Source: Nocardioides agri
Lineage (GTDB): Bacteria; Actinomycetota; Actinomycetes; Propionibacteriales; Nocardioidaceae
Assembly (NCBI RefSeq): GCF_013778305.1
Contig: NZ_JACEIC010000001.1
Coordinates: forward strand, 845,311-909,310
Length of the DNA stretch: 64,000 nt
Direction: 5' to 3'
Part shown: positions 1 to 8,187 of the stretch, one piece after another
Layout of the letters: each line of letters begins with the position of its first letter
Position numbering within the stretch: the first letter of the stretch is position 1
Notes under the pieces: model-generated
What the model was told of the DNA's origin: nothing
What the model saw: only the letters and a program-made list of their open reading frames with translations
The model's database searches: none
Program-made: the position numbers and the translations under genes

Positions 1-75
1 TCGAAGGCCACTGTCTGCTCGACGGGGAGCAGCCGCGATGCCTCAACGCGATAGCCCGACATGATCGAACAGTAC

Positions 76-118
76 GCCCCGCGGACTCGATGCGCTCGAC
101 GGCGGAGTTCCGCGGGGC
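76..118. terminator. Possible hairpin terminator
   Basis: Arms GCCCCGCGGA (76-85) and TCCGCGGGGC (109-118) pair perfectly over 10 bp around a 23-nt loop, about 40 nt past the stop of the leftward CoA-binding gene. There is no T tract, so the terminator role is inferred. I see no supportable gene in the rest of the first 158 bases. Confidence 0.35.
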
Positions 119-158
119 TCGAACCGGAGCCGGCGGGATCGGCCGCTCACAGGCGGGG

Positions 159-635
159 TCACACGTGTCTGGGCACGTTGCCGTTCAGCCCGAACACCCA
201 GCGCATCATCCTGTGCCCGCCGTCCGCGGTCGGGCCGAACATGCACGGGCAGCCACCGTCGATCACGGTGACCCCGTGCTCGCGCCCGTACGCCGTCGCA
301 GCCTCGGACACGCTTCCCGCGCCCGGACCCCGGTGCATCCACACCTGCCCGATACCGAGGTCGACGCACTCCCGCATGGTGGTCTCCGCGATGTCGGGGC
401 GGGTGCCGATGACCACGGCCTCGACGCGGCCGGGAACCGACGCCAGGTCCGGGTAGCAGCTGTCACCCTCGACACGATCCGCATGCGGGTTGATCGCGAC
501 GACCTCGTACCCGCGATCCTTCAGCCGCTTGTAGACCACGTTCGCCCCGTGGCTCTTCGGGTCCCGAGAGACCCCGGTGACCGCGATCCGCTTGTTCGCC
601 AGGAACTCCGATGCTGCCTGCTTGATCGCGACCAC
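159..635 (-). CDS. CoA-binding domain protein (YccU-like)
   Basis: This 158-aa protein is a single Rossmann-like CoA-binding domain of the CoA_binding_2 family. The first strand and turn read RIAVTGVSRDPKSHG near residues 15-27. The core that follows includes VVAINPHAD, VEAVVIGTRPD and IGQVWMHRGPG. The C-terminal part has a GGCPCMFGP motif, which corresponds to the family's Cys-Pro region. The family binds CoA or acyl-CoA, but its physiological role is mostly unknown. I chose the GTG at 635 because GGAGG lies 6 nt upstream; the longer open frame to 743 has no such signal. The gene is divergent from the membrane protein at 833. The neighbouring FMN reductase, chaperone and sensor genes suggest a stress or redox context, which is inference. 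Confidence 0.82.
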   Translation of the reverse strand: MVAIKQAASEFLANKRIAVTGVSRDPKSHGANVVYKRLKDRGYEVVAINPHADRVEGDSCYPDLASVPGRVEAVVIGTRPDIAETTMRECVDLGIGQVWMHRGPGAGSVSEAATAYGREHGVTVIDGGCPCMFGPTADGGHRMMRWVFGLNGNVPRHV

Positions 636-721
636 GACACACCTCCGAACGTCACCGGAGGCCCTCAGCAGGCCCCCTCGGCCGTGACTTCCATGCTGGC
701 CAACAGCCCGACGATCGAACA

Positions 722-735
722 GGGGCGAACGTCCC
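722..735. promoter_or_regulatory. DosR/DevR-like palindrome
   Basis: GGGGCGAACGTCCC lies between the divergent CoA-binding and membrane-protein genes. It resembles the GGGAC...GTCCC dyad bound by DosR/DevR response regulators and is a near-perfect inverted repeat, but the central AT-rich bases of the consensus are missing. CoA-binding proteins are frequent members of such dormancy regulons, which is why I record it. It is a single weak match. Confidence 0.25.
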
Positions 736-832
736 GGCCGCAACGGGCGTGCCCCCGGTCCTCGGGCCGAGATGCCGATGGTCGGAACCGAGAGTGCGCG
801 TCAGGTCGGTGGCTGTGGGTATACCTCCGGAC

Positions 833-1837
833 ATGAAGCCGTTCAACGTCGGCCTGGTGGCCGACCCGGCCGCGCCCACCCAGATGGCGCATCGCATCAA
901 GGACCTCCAACCGCCGGCGGGCGAGCATCACCACGCCTGGCACATCGAGGTCGTCAGCGAGCCGTTCACCACCGGATCCGAGGATGTCGGCACCGCGATG
1001 GCGCGCCTGCGAGTCCAGGCCCACCGGCACGAGTGGGACATCGTCGTGGGTCTGACCGAGCTTCCCCTGCGCGACGACGACGGCCGCTACCTCCTCGTCG
1101 AGGCTGACCCGCAACGACGCGCCGCGGTGCTGTCGCTGCCTGCTCTCGGCGGACTGCGCATGCACGCACGTACGCGCCGCGCAGTGCGCACCCTCGTCGG
1201 CGACATGGCCGACCCCAACTCCGAGGAGGAGCACCGCGTCCCGCTCCCCCGCCTCGGGGGACGCTGGCGACTTCTTGCGGGAATGGTCCTCGCCAACCGT
1301 CCGTGGCTCCTGGTCCCTGGCCTGAAGTCCGCGCTCGTGGCAGCGCTGGCGACCGGCGCCGTCGCCACCGTCAACTCGACGGTCTGGCTGTTGGCAGACT
1401 CCCTGTCGTGGTGGCGTCTCGTGGTTGCGACGATCGCCTCGATCGCCCTCGTCGTCGCCTGGCTCGTGATCGACGGCGAGCTGTGGGACCGCCCCGACGA
1501 CGACTCCCCACAGGCGCGGGATCGGTCACGTCTCTACAACGCCGCGACCCTGTTGACCCTGACGGCCGGGGTGCTCATCTGCTACGTCGCTCTCTACGTC
1601 GTGAACCTCGCCTGGGCGTTCTTCGTCCTCGACCCCGATCTCATGGGCGACTACCTCAATGCAGGGCTCGGTTTCCCCGATCTGTTCGTACTGGCCTGGT
1701 TCGTGGCGTCAGCGGCCACCGTCGGCGGTGGTCTTGGCTCCGGTCTGGAGACCGACGAGGCCATCCGGGCCGCCGCCTACTCCAAGCGCGAGGAGGACCG
1801 CCGCGACCGTCTCGCGCGCGAGCGAGACTCGAAGTAG
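833..1837 (+). CDS. Four-helix membrane protein of unknown function
   Basis: This 334-aa protein has a soluble N-terminal domain of about 145 residues (motifs WDIVVGLTELPLR and VEADPQRRAAVLSLPALGG) followed by four predicted membrane segments: around residues 160-180, 186-206, 228-254 and 272-292. The tail is charged and ends in a run of Arg, Asp and Glu. I do not recognise a functional family. The ATG at 833 starts a natural-looking domain but has no clear Shine-Dalgarno, and GTG codons slightly upstream are possible. The gene is divergent from the CoA-binding protein and convergent with the FMN reductase, so it is probably a single transcription unit. It may sense or process something in the cytoplasm at the membrane, but the sequence does not show this. 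Confidence 0.7.
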   Translation: MKPFNVGLVADPAAPTQMAHRIKDLQPPAGEHHHAWHIEVVSEPFTTGSEDVGTAMARLRVQAHRHEWDIVVGLTELPLRDDDGRYLLVEADPQRRAAVLSLPALGGLRMHARTRRAVRTLVGDMADPNSEEEHRVPLPRLGGRWRLLAGMVLANRPWLLVPGLKSALVAALATGAVATVNSTVWLLADSLSWWRLVVATIASIALVVAWLVIDGELWDRPDDDSPQARDRSRLYNAATLLTLTAGVLICYVALYVVNLAWAFFVLDPDLMGDYLNAGLGFPDLFVLAWFVASAATVGGGLGSGLETDEAIRAAAYSKREEDRRDRLARERDSK

Positions 1838-1899
1838 CGCTGAGCCGATCCTCGCGACGGCCTGCACGCCGACCTCGCTCGATCCGCCCGTCGCCGTCC

Positions 1900-2520
1900 C
1901 TACCTGCCGTCAGCCTCGCCAGACGGCTCGCCTGACGCGCCGCTCGGCCCTTGCGGGCGTGGCAGGACGGTCAGGACCATGCCGATGTAGGTGCGGAACT
2001 CGGCCATGTAGGCGCGGAGGAACTCCCTGGTGGAGTCGTTGGTGACCTCGCCGTCGTCCTGGAAGACATCCGCGGAGTACTGGATGTAGGCCTCGGGCGA
2101 GGTCATCTGGCGGGCGTTGCAGAAGCTGAGCACACCGCGCAGGCCCTGTTGGCCCATGGCGGTGCCGATCTGGCCGATCGAGGCGCCGATCACCGCGGCT
2201 GGGATGTGGTCGAAGGAGTTCTGTCCCCATGGTCGGGACGCCCAGTCGATCGCGTTCTTCAACGCGCCTGGGATCGACCGCTTGTACTCGGGGGTGACGA
2301 AGAGCACCGCGTCGACGGCGGCGATCGAGGCCTTGAGCGCTCGCGCTTCGGGCGGGTAGTCGTCGTCGAAGTCCGGGCTGTACAGCGGCAGGTCGCCGAT
2401 GGGGATCTCGCTGAACTCCAGGTCGTCCGGCGCCAACCGGATGAGCGACTTGGACAGGATGCGGTTGATCGACGTCGACGACAGGCTTCCGACGAAGTAG
2501 CCGACCTTGTAGGTGGTCAT
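1900..2520 (-). CDS. NADPH-dependent FMN reductase
   Basis: This is a 206-aa flavodoxin-like reductase that transfers electrons from NAD(P)H to FMN, quinones or related acceptors in the cytosol. The FMN phosphate loop is GSLSSTSINR (residues 10-19). The second flavin-contact motif TPEYKRSIPGALKNAIDW lies near residue 75, and a glycine-rich GASIGQIGTAMGQQGLR segment follows, as is usual for the family. AGGAGG sits 7 nt before the ATG. The gene lies 44 nt downstream of the DnaK chimera stop and probably shares its transcript. The C-terminus (PRPQGPSGASGEPSGEADGR) is a low-complexity extension. A chromate or azo-reductase label is possible, but the substrate cannot be read from sequence. Confidence 0.88.
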   Translation of the reverse strand: MTTYKVGYFVGSLSSTSINRILSKSLIRLAPDDLEFSEIPIGDLPLYSPDFDDDYPPEARALKASIAAVDAVLFVTPEYKRSIPGALKNAIDWASRPWGQNSFDHIPAAVIGASIGQIGTAMGQQGLRGVLSFCNARQMTSPEAYIQYSADVFQDDGEVTNDSTREFLRAYMAEFRTYIGMVLTVLPRPQGPSGASGEPSGEADGR

Positions 2521-2564
2521 GTTCGTTCCTCCTGGTTTCGTGCCTTCGTGGCGGGCAATGCCCC

Positions 2565-4607
2565 TCAGCGGCGTCCCTCGGCCTCCAGGAACTCGTGGAC
2601 GTGGCGGATCGCGACCGAGCCCTCCCCAACGGCGGAGGCGACGCGCTTGACCGAACCACTGCGCACGTCGCCCACGGCGAAGACACCGGGGCGGCTGGTC
2701 TGGAACAGCCCGTCGCTGCAGTCGGCGGCGGGGCGGGTGAGGACGTACCCCTTCGCGTCCAGCGGGATCTCCCCTTGGAGCCAGCTGGTGTGCGGGGCCG
2801 CACCGATCAGCACGAACAGGGCTGTCGTCGTGACGCGCTCTTCCGCACCGGTGTGGAGATCGCGCAGCAGCACGGCGTCGAGTGCCTCGTCCCCGACGAG
2901 CTCGCACACCTCGCTGTTGCGCCAGATCTTGATGCGTGCCGACTGCTCGACGCGGTCGGCCAGGTAGCGGGACATGTCTCTTCCCAGGTCGTCGTGCCGG
3001 ATGACCAGGTTGACCACCGGCGAACGGCGGGCCAGGAAGCAGGCCGCCTGGCCCGCGGAATTGCCACCGCCCACGACGGTGACGGGCTCCCGTCGGCACA
3101 GCCGGGCCTCGAACTCCGTCGCGGCGTAGTAGACGCTGCTGCCCTCGGTGTCCTTGTCGCGCGCCGAGACGTGCAGGATGCCGTTGGCGTCGATGTCGAA
3201 GGTCACCTCGATCTGGGGCACCCCGCGGGGCGCGGGACGGATGTTCTCCAGCCGGAACCGGGCCAGCACGCGGTTGTCGCCCGCTCTCTCCCGCTCACCC
3301 TGGAGGACGACGACGTCGACCGCGGACTGGTTGTCCTCGGCGGTGCTGAAGATCTCGGTTCGCCGAGCCGGGATGGTGGTGTTGCGCTCGATGACCTTGG
3401 TCATCACCCCACCCATCGTCTCCAACCCCAGCGACAGGGGCGTGACGTCGAGGAGCAGCACGTCCTTGACGTCGCCCTTGATGATCGCCGCCTGGACGGC
3501 CGCGCCGATGGCGACGACCTCGTCGGGGTTGACGGTCATGTTGGGGTCCTTGCCCCCGGTCAGGCGGCGGACCAAGGCCTGCACCGCCGGGATCCGCGTC
3601 GAGCCGCCCACGAGGATCACCTCGTCGATGTCGTCGGCGGTGACCTTCGCGTCCTCCATCGCCTGCTTGACCGGCCCGCGGCAACGCTCGACGAGGTCGG
3701 CCGTGAGCTGCTCGAACGTCGACCTCATCAGGTTGACGTTGAGATGCTTGGGCCCGGAGGCGTCAGCGGTGACGAAGGGAAGGTTGACGGAGGTCTGGGT
3801 CACCGCCGAAAGCTCCACCTTGGCCTTCTCCGCGGCCTCGAAGAGACGCTGCAGTGCCTGGGAGTCGTCGCGGAGGTCGATGCCGTTCGACTTCTTGAAG
3901 TCGTCGGCCAGGTAGTCGACGACGCGTCGGTCGAAGTCGTCGCCGCCGAGATGCCTGTCCCCGGCAGTCGACCGGACCTCGACCACGCCTTCGCCGACCG
4001 TCAGGATGCTCACGTCGAACGTACCGCCGCCGAGGTCGAAGACCAGCACGGTCTCGTTCTCCAGCTTGTCCATCCCGTAGGCGAGCGCGGCAGCCGTCGG
4101 CTCGTTGATGATCCGGAGGACGTCCAGCCCGGCAATCTTCCCGGCGTCCTTCGTGGCCTGTCGCTGTGCGTCGCTGAAGTGCGCCGGGACGGTGATGACC
4201 GCTTCGGTCACGCGCTCGCCGAGGAACTTCCCGGCGTCCTCGACCAGCTTCCGAAGCACCTGCGCCGAGATCTCCTCGGGTGCGTAGAGCTTGCCGTTGA
4301 CCTCGAACCGCGCCGCGCCATCGGGACCCGCGACCACGTCGAACGAGACGGCCGACAGCTCGCTGCTGACCTCGTCGTACTTGCGACCGATGAAGCGCTT
4401 CGCGGAGTAGATGGTCCCTTTGGGGTTCAGGATCGCCTGGCGTCGGGCCATCTGGCCGACCAGTCGCTCTCCGTTCTCCAGGAATCCGACCACGGACGGG
4501 GTGGTCCGGTTGCCCTCCGCGTTGGGGATGACCTGCGGCTGGCCACCTTCCATGGCCGCGATCACCGAGTTCGTCGTTCCGAGGTCGATGCCGACTGCCC
4601 TGCCCAT
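2565..4607 (-). CDS. DnaK/thioredoxin-reductase-like chimera
   Basis: This 680-aa protein is two unrelated halves in one frame. Residues 1 to about 491 are a DnaK-type Hsp70: phosphate loop GIDLGTTNS near 5-13, [10 protein letters not shown] near 190, [11 protein letters not shown] near 334, and a beta substrate domain ending at [10 protein letters not shown]. From residue 492 the sequence switches to the C-terminal half of a pyridine-nucleotide-disulphide reductase, as found in cNMP-domain/thioredoxin-reductase-like proteins: VYYAAT, the NADPH motif [10 protein letters not shown], and the FAD-contact motif [15 protein letters not shown]. The Hsp70 lid is missing, and so is the reductase's N-terminal FAD GxGxxG. 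A GGAG lies just before the ATG. Chaperone ATPase activity may persist, but reductase activity is doubtful. Explanations are a genuine deletion fusion, a selected new protein, or an assembly error joining two neighbours; the frame is intact across the joint. Confidence 0.85.
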   Translation of the reverse strand: MGRAVGIDLGTTNSVIAAMEGGQPQVIPNAEGNRTTPSVVGFLENGERLVGQMARRQAILNPKGTIYSAKRFIGRKYDEVSSELSAVSFDVVAGPDGAARFEVNGKLYAPEEISAQVLRKLVEDAGKFLGERVTEAVITVPAHFSDAQRQATKDAGKIAGLDVLRIINEPTAAALAYGMDKLENETVLVFDLGGGTFDVSILTVGEGVVEVRSTAGDRHLGGDDFDRRVVDYLADDFKKSNGIDLRDDSQALQRLFEAAEKAKVELSAVTQTSVNLPFVTADASGPKHLNVNLMRSTFEQLTADLVERCRGPVKQAMEDAKVTADDIDEVILVGGSTRIPAVQALVRRLTGGKDPNMTVNPDEVVAIGAAVQAAIIKGDVKDVLLLDVTPLSLGLETMGGVMTKVIERNTTIPARRTEIFSTAEDNQSAVDVVVLQGERERAGDNRVLARFRLENIRPAPRGVPQIEVTFDIDANGILHVSARDKDTEGSSVYYAATEFEARLCRREPVTVVGGGNSAGQAACFLARRSPVVNLVIRHDDLGRDMSRYLADRVEQSARIKIWRNSEVCELVGDEALDAVLLRDLHTGAEERVTTTALFVLIGAAPHTSWLQGEIPLDAKGYVLTRPAADCSDGLFQTSRPGVFAVGDVRSGSVKRVASAVGEGSVAIRHVHEFLEAEGRR

Positions 4608-4715
4608 GACCACTCCATTCGCCGGATGCACTTGACGATGGCCATGCTCCGCGGTCGCGCAGGTCGCGGCATCCCGTGAACGGGTGCTTCGTGACCGGGC
4701 CGTGCTGGCTGCGGG

Positions 4716-5591
4716 CTAGTCGATCGGGAAGCGGTGCTGCACGGCCAGCAGGGTCAGCTCGACGCGGGAGTGGATGTCGAGCTTGAGATAGACGTGCTTG
4801 AGGTGGGCGTCCACGGTGTGGCGAGAGAGGTGGAGCTCGTCGGCGATGGTTCGATTGGCCATCCCCCGAGCCAGGCAGGAGACGACCCGCAGCTCGGCGT
4901 CGGTGAGCAACGCCCACCTGTGGTCAGTTCCCTCCTCGGCGTCCGTACGTACCTTGACCAAGGGATACCGCGTCGTCGCGGGGTCACCTGGAGCGGTGGG
5001 GAGCTCCGTCGGGTGCACGTACTGGGGGTTGTCGATCACGGTGCGGTCCAGCAGCACCTTCGGGTGGGTGCGGAGCACCTCGACGAGCATGTCCGGCCCG
5101 AACTTCTGCAGGTCGTAGAGGCACATGAGGATGGCGGGCATCTCCTCGATGCCGTCGTTGAGGGCCGACTCGTACTGGCACAGGTCTGCCCAGCCGTGCG
5201 GCTTGGGCAGCACCCACGACATCTCACCGGCGGCCCGCAGGAGGTCGAAGTCGTCCTCGATCGCCGCGTCCACGCTCTGGGTGATGTAGCTCAGCATGTC
5301 CTCGACGTTGAACTGCCCTGAGCGGAGGTAGACATCGGATGCCCGTTCGACGTCGAGCTGGGCCGATCGTCGGGAGTACTCCGGGCCGGGCTGGCCCACG
5401 GCGAGGTCCCGGACCAGCGCCGGCTCCATTGCGTCGATCATGCACAGGCACTTGTCGCCGTGCCGCAGCCCCTCCTCGAGGAAGGAGAACAGCAGCCGGT
5501 CGCGCTCGGCCGGGCCGGAGTACAGGGCGCAGAAGTGCGTTCCTGGGCTGACTACGCCGACCCCGGGGATCCCGAGGCTCAGACCGTTCAT
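4716..5591 (-). CDS. MEDS-domain LuxR-type regulator
   Basis: This 291-aa protein has an N-terminal MEDS sensory domain (HFCALYSGPAERDRLLFSFL from about residue 16, then GDKCLCMID). It ends in a LuxR/GerE helix-turn-helix at residues 225-285 (LLTDAELRVVSCLARGMANR, then SRHTVDAHLKHVYLKL). MEDS domains are thought to sense hydrocarbon derivatives or redox-related signals and are common in actinobacterial regulators; the ligand here is unknown. The ATG at 5591 has only a weak ribosome site, and an in-frame GTG at 5603 is an alternative. The gene lies 103 nt downstream of the histidine kinase on the same strand, so it could be in the same pathway, but it has no phosphoacceptor receiver domain. 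Confidence 0.85.
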   Translation of the reverse strand: MNGLSLGIPGVGVVSPGTHFCALYSGPAERDRLLFSFLEEGLRHGDKCLCMIDAMEPALVRDLAVGQPGPEYSRRSAQLDVERASDVYLRSGQFNVEDMLSYITQSVDAAIEDDFDLLRAAGEMSWVLPKPHGWADLCQYESALNDGIEEMPAILMCLYDLQKFGPDMLVEVLRTHPKVLLDRTVIDNPQYVHPTELPTAPGDPATTRYPLVKVRTDAEEGTDHRWALLTDAELRVVSCLARGMANRTIADELHLSRHTVDAHLKHVYLKLDIHSRVELTLLAVQHRFPID

Positions 5592-5694
5592 GGGGACACC
5601 GTTCACCGCATCCGAGACTTCACGATCCCCACTACGCGCTTTGGATGTAGGTAACCGTGTTGCTGCCGGCTCATGCGCCGGGCCGGCCATCGCT

Positions 5695-6780
5695 TTACCG
5701 GATGGGGAACCGCAGCGACGCACACAGGCCCCGGGGACGGTTGGCCGACAGCTGAAGGGCTCCGCCGTGGGCCGAGGCGATCGTGTGCGCGATCGCCAGC
5801 CCGAGCCCTCGGCCAGTGACGTCCTGCCGGGGATCGGTGCCGCGCTCGAAGGGTTGGATGAGGCGGTCCAGCTCGGCGTCGTCGATGCCTGGCCCGTTGT
5901 CGGAGACGGTGAGGTCGACGGCCACCCCATCCTCGCAACGCGTGCGGAGGCGGACCACGGAACCGGCCGGGGCGTAGCAAGCGGCGTTCTTCAACAGCTC
6001 GGAGACCGCGCGCCGGATCTCGGCGAAGTCCAGCACCACGGGCAGCGTGACGGGCTGATCGAGACGCAGCTCGACATGGTGCTCGTCGAACAGCGGAGTG
6101 ACGGCGCGGGCCACTTGCTCCACGACGAGCGGGAGGTCGCCGTAGGTCTTGGTGAGCTGGGCGTGGCGATCGAGGTCCACGAGTGCCGAGATGGTCTCGA
6201 GGAGGGTTCGGAGCGTTCCCGCGGCGCGGAGCACGGCGTCGAGGGCCCGCTGCGCCTCCGGCGCGATGCCGGCCCGCTGGTCGTCGAGCATCTCCGCGTA
6301 GCCGAGCAGGTTCGTCACCGGCGTGCGCAGCTGGTGGTTGATGGTCTCCAGGAGCCGCTCGCGGAGCTCGGACTGTCGCAGGTGTGCGGCCCGCTCACCG
6401 CTGACGTCCTGGACGAGCACGACGGCCCCGGACAGAAGTCCGTCGGGACCGATCAGTGGCGACGCGTTGCAGCGCAGGTGCCGCAGGCTTCCAGTCGCCG
6501 ACCGCGCCGCGATGAGGGCGTCGCGGACGACCTCACCCCGGCGTGCCCGCACCAGCGGGACGTCCTCGGTCGGCAAGGGGGTGGAGCCGTCCGGGGTGAA
6601 CAGCCGGAAGCGAGTGCTGATCTCGTCCTCGGGCATCGGCTCGAAGGGCAGCTCGAACAGCTCCTGCATGCCCGGGCTGAGGAGGGCGATCCGCCCGACA
6701 GCGTCGCTCGCGGCGACGAGCAGCCCGGCCTGCGCCAACAGGGTCGACGTCTTCAACTGTTCGAGTTCCGAGACAGCCAT
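5695..6780 (-). CDS. PAS-type soluble sensor histidine kinase
   Basis: This 361-aa kinase has no membrane segment. Residues 10-130 form a PAS-like sensing region. The dimerisation/phosphoacceptor box is LLETINHQLRTP, with the phosphorylated His at 149. The catalytic domain carries the N box ELLKNAACYAP, the G1 box DNGPGIDD and the G2 box GRGLGLAIAH. GGAGGA sits a few nt before the ATG at 6780. There is no response-regulator gene beside it, so it is an orphan kinase in this window. The divergent AraC gene at 7073 and the downstream MEDS-LuxR gene make a cluster of three regulators. As a cytosolic PAS kinase it probably reads an internal cue such as redox or a small molecule, which is inference. 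Confidence 0.87.
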   Translation of the reverse strand: MAVSELEQLKTSTLLAQAGLLVAASDAVGRIALLSPGMQELFELPFEPMPEDEISTRFRLFTPDGSTPLPTEDVPLVRARRGEVVRDALIAARSATGSLRHLRCNASPLIGPDGLLSGAVVLVQDVSGERAAHLRQSELRERLLETINHQLRTPVTNLLGYAEMLDDQRAGIAPEAQRALDAVLRAAGTLRTLLETISALVDLDRHAQLTKTYGDLPLVVEQVARAVTPLFDEHHVELRLDQPVTLPVVLDFAEIRRAVSELLKNAACYAPAGSVVRLRTRCEDGVAVDLTVSDNGPGIDDAELDRLIQPFERGTDPRQDVTGRGLGLAIAHTIASAHGGALQLSANRPRGLCASLRFPIR

Positions 6781-7072
6781 CTGCTCCTCCGAGGACTGGG
6801 ACCTGCTTCGCGTCGCCGCTGCGGCGCCGTGCGACCTGTCGGGGGGCAGGCACACGGCGCCGCGCCTCAATACTGACCCCTCGACACGCGGCCAGAGACC
6901 CCTCGTGGGCGTCCTGCGCATTCCGGCTACAGGACGGCGCTCAGTGGCTACGGACGGGCCCGCGTCCGGGGGCCATGGCCGGGTATCTAACCTGCAACTG
7001 GAACGCGCCACGTCCGCAACGACGCACGACCCGCTCGATGCGGTGCTTCGGGAGATCGCAGGGAGAACGACC

Positions 7073-8095
7073 ATGAGCACGATCGGCCCGATGAACCGCG
7101 GCACCTGCGGGGTCGACGACCAGGCAGGCCTGCCGCCGTACACCCGGCGTACGACCGGCGACCGCGACGAGGCCGAGCGGGTCATCGCCGACCTCTACCT
7201 GCCGAACCGGCTCGACCTCTCCGAGGATTCGACCCCGCTGGGCATGGAGGTGACCGGCCTCCGCCTGGGCGCGCTCACCGCGGGCCGGCTGACCTACGGG
7301 CGCTCGGTGCTCCTGTGCACGGAGGACGCCGAGAACTTCCACGTGAACGTCCCGCTGCGCGGCCGCGCGGCGTCGAGCAACGGGTCCGGCGAACCGGTGA
7401 GCACGTCGCCCGGCGAAGGTCTGGTGTTCTCTCCCGGAGCGCCGGCCGAGATCTCCTGGTCGGAGGACTGTGAGCAGCTGTGTCTGATGGTTCCGCCGGC
7501 GCGTCTGGAGGCAGAGCTGGAGAGGATGCTCGGCAGGTCTCTCAGGGGTCGACTCGTCTTCGACTTCGCTGCCGACCTGCCCAGTCCGGTGGGGCAGCGC
7601 CTGCGGACAGTGCTGAACCTGCTCGTCGAGGAGCTCGAGCAGCCGACCGATGTGAGCCGCAACCCTCTCGTGGCCCGACACGTCGAAGGACTCGTGCTCG
7701 ACAGCCTCCTGCTGTCTCAGCCGCACAATCACAGCGACGCCGCGACCCGGCCCGGCCCGCCGGCGCACCGCTCCGCGATCAGGCGTGCGGTCGCGCTCAT
7801 GGAGGAGAACCCCGCCGAGCCGTGGACGACAGTTCGGCTGGCAGCCGAGGTGCACCTGAGTCCACGGGCGCTGCAGGCGGGGTTCAGCCGGGATCTCGCC
7901 ACCCCGCCGATGGCCTACCTGCGCGAGGTTCGGCTGCGCCGGGCGCACGAGGCGTTGAGCGCCGCCGACCGCGACGCCACCACGGTGCGCGCCGTCGCCA
8001 CCGGCCTCGGCATGTGGCATCCGAGTCGCTTCGCCGCTGCCTACCGCGCGGCCTTCGGCGAAACACCGTCGGACACCCTCAACCGCCCCCGCTGA
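7073..8095 (+). CDS. AraC-family transcriptional regulator
   Basis: This 340-aa protein has an N-terminal cupin-like ligand domain (AraC_binding_2 type; segments FHVNVPLRGRAASSNGSGEP and LVFSPGAPAEISW). Two helix-turn-helix motifs of the AraC/XylS family lie in the last 100 residues: TVRLAAEVHLSPRALQAGF, and TVRAVATGLGMWHPSRFAAA followed by FGETPSDTL. The ATG at 7073 follows GGGAGA. The 292-nt divergent region to the histidine kinase must hold both promoters, but I see no clear operator in it. The UvrA-like gene starts 92 nt downstream on the same strand, so a shared transcript is possible. The inducer is unknown. Confidence 0.88.
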   Translation: MSTIGPMNRGTCGVDDQAGLPPYTRRTTGDRDEAERVIADLYLPNRLDLSEDSTPLGMEVTGLRLGALTAGRLTYGRSVLLCTEDAENFHVNVPLRGRAASSNGSGEPVSTSPGEGLVFSPGAPAEISWSEDCEQLCLMVPPARLEAELERMLGRSLRGRLVFDFAADLPSPVGQRLRTVLNLLVEELEQPTDVSRNPLVARHVEGLVLDSLLLSQPHNHSDAATRPGPPAHRSAIRRAVALMEENPAEPWTTVRLAAEVHLSPRALQAGFSRDLATPPMAYLREVRLRRAHEALSAADRDATTVRAVATGLGMWHPSRFAAAYRAAFGETPSDTLNRPR

Positions 8096-8187
8096 GCGGG
8101 ACCTCGGCCGCCCGGCGCGTGGGTGAGGTCCGACGTCGCCCGCGACCCAACCAGGTACGTCGCGGTCGGGCTGGGTACAAGGGGCGG

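Noticed and set aside
636..743. N-terminal extension of the CoA-binding protein up to 743
   Set aside because: The extra residues are basic and low-complexity, and a GGAGG sits at the right distance from the GTG at 635.
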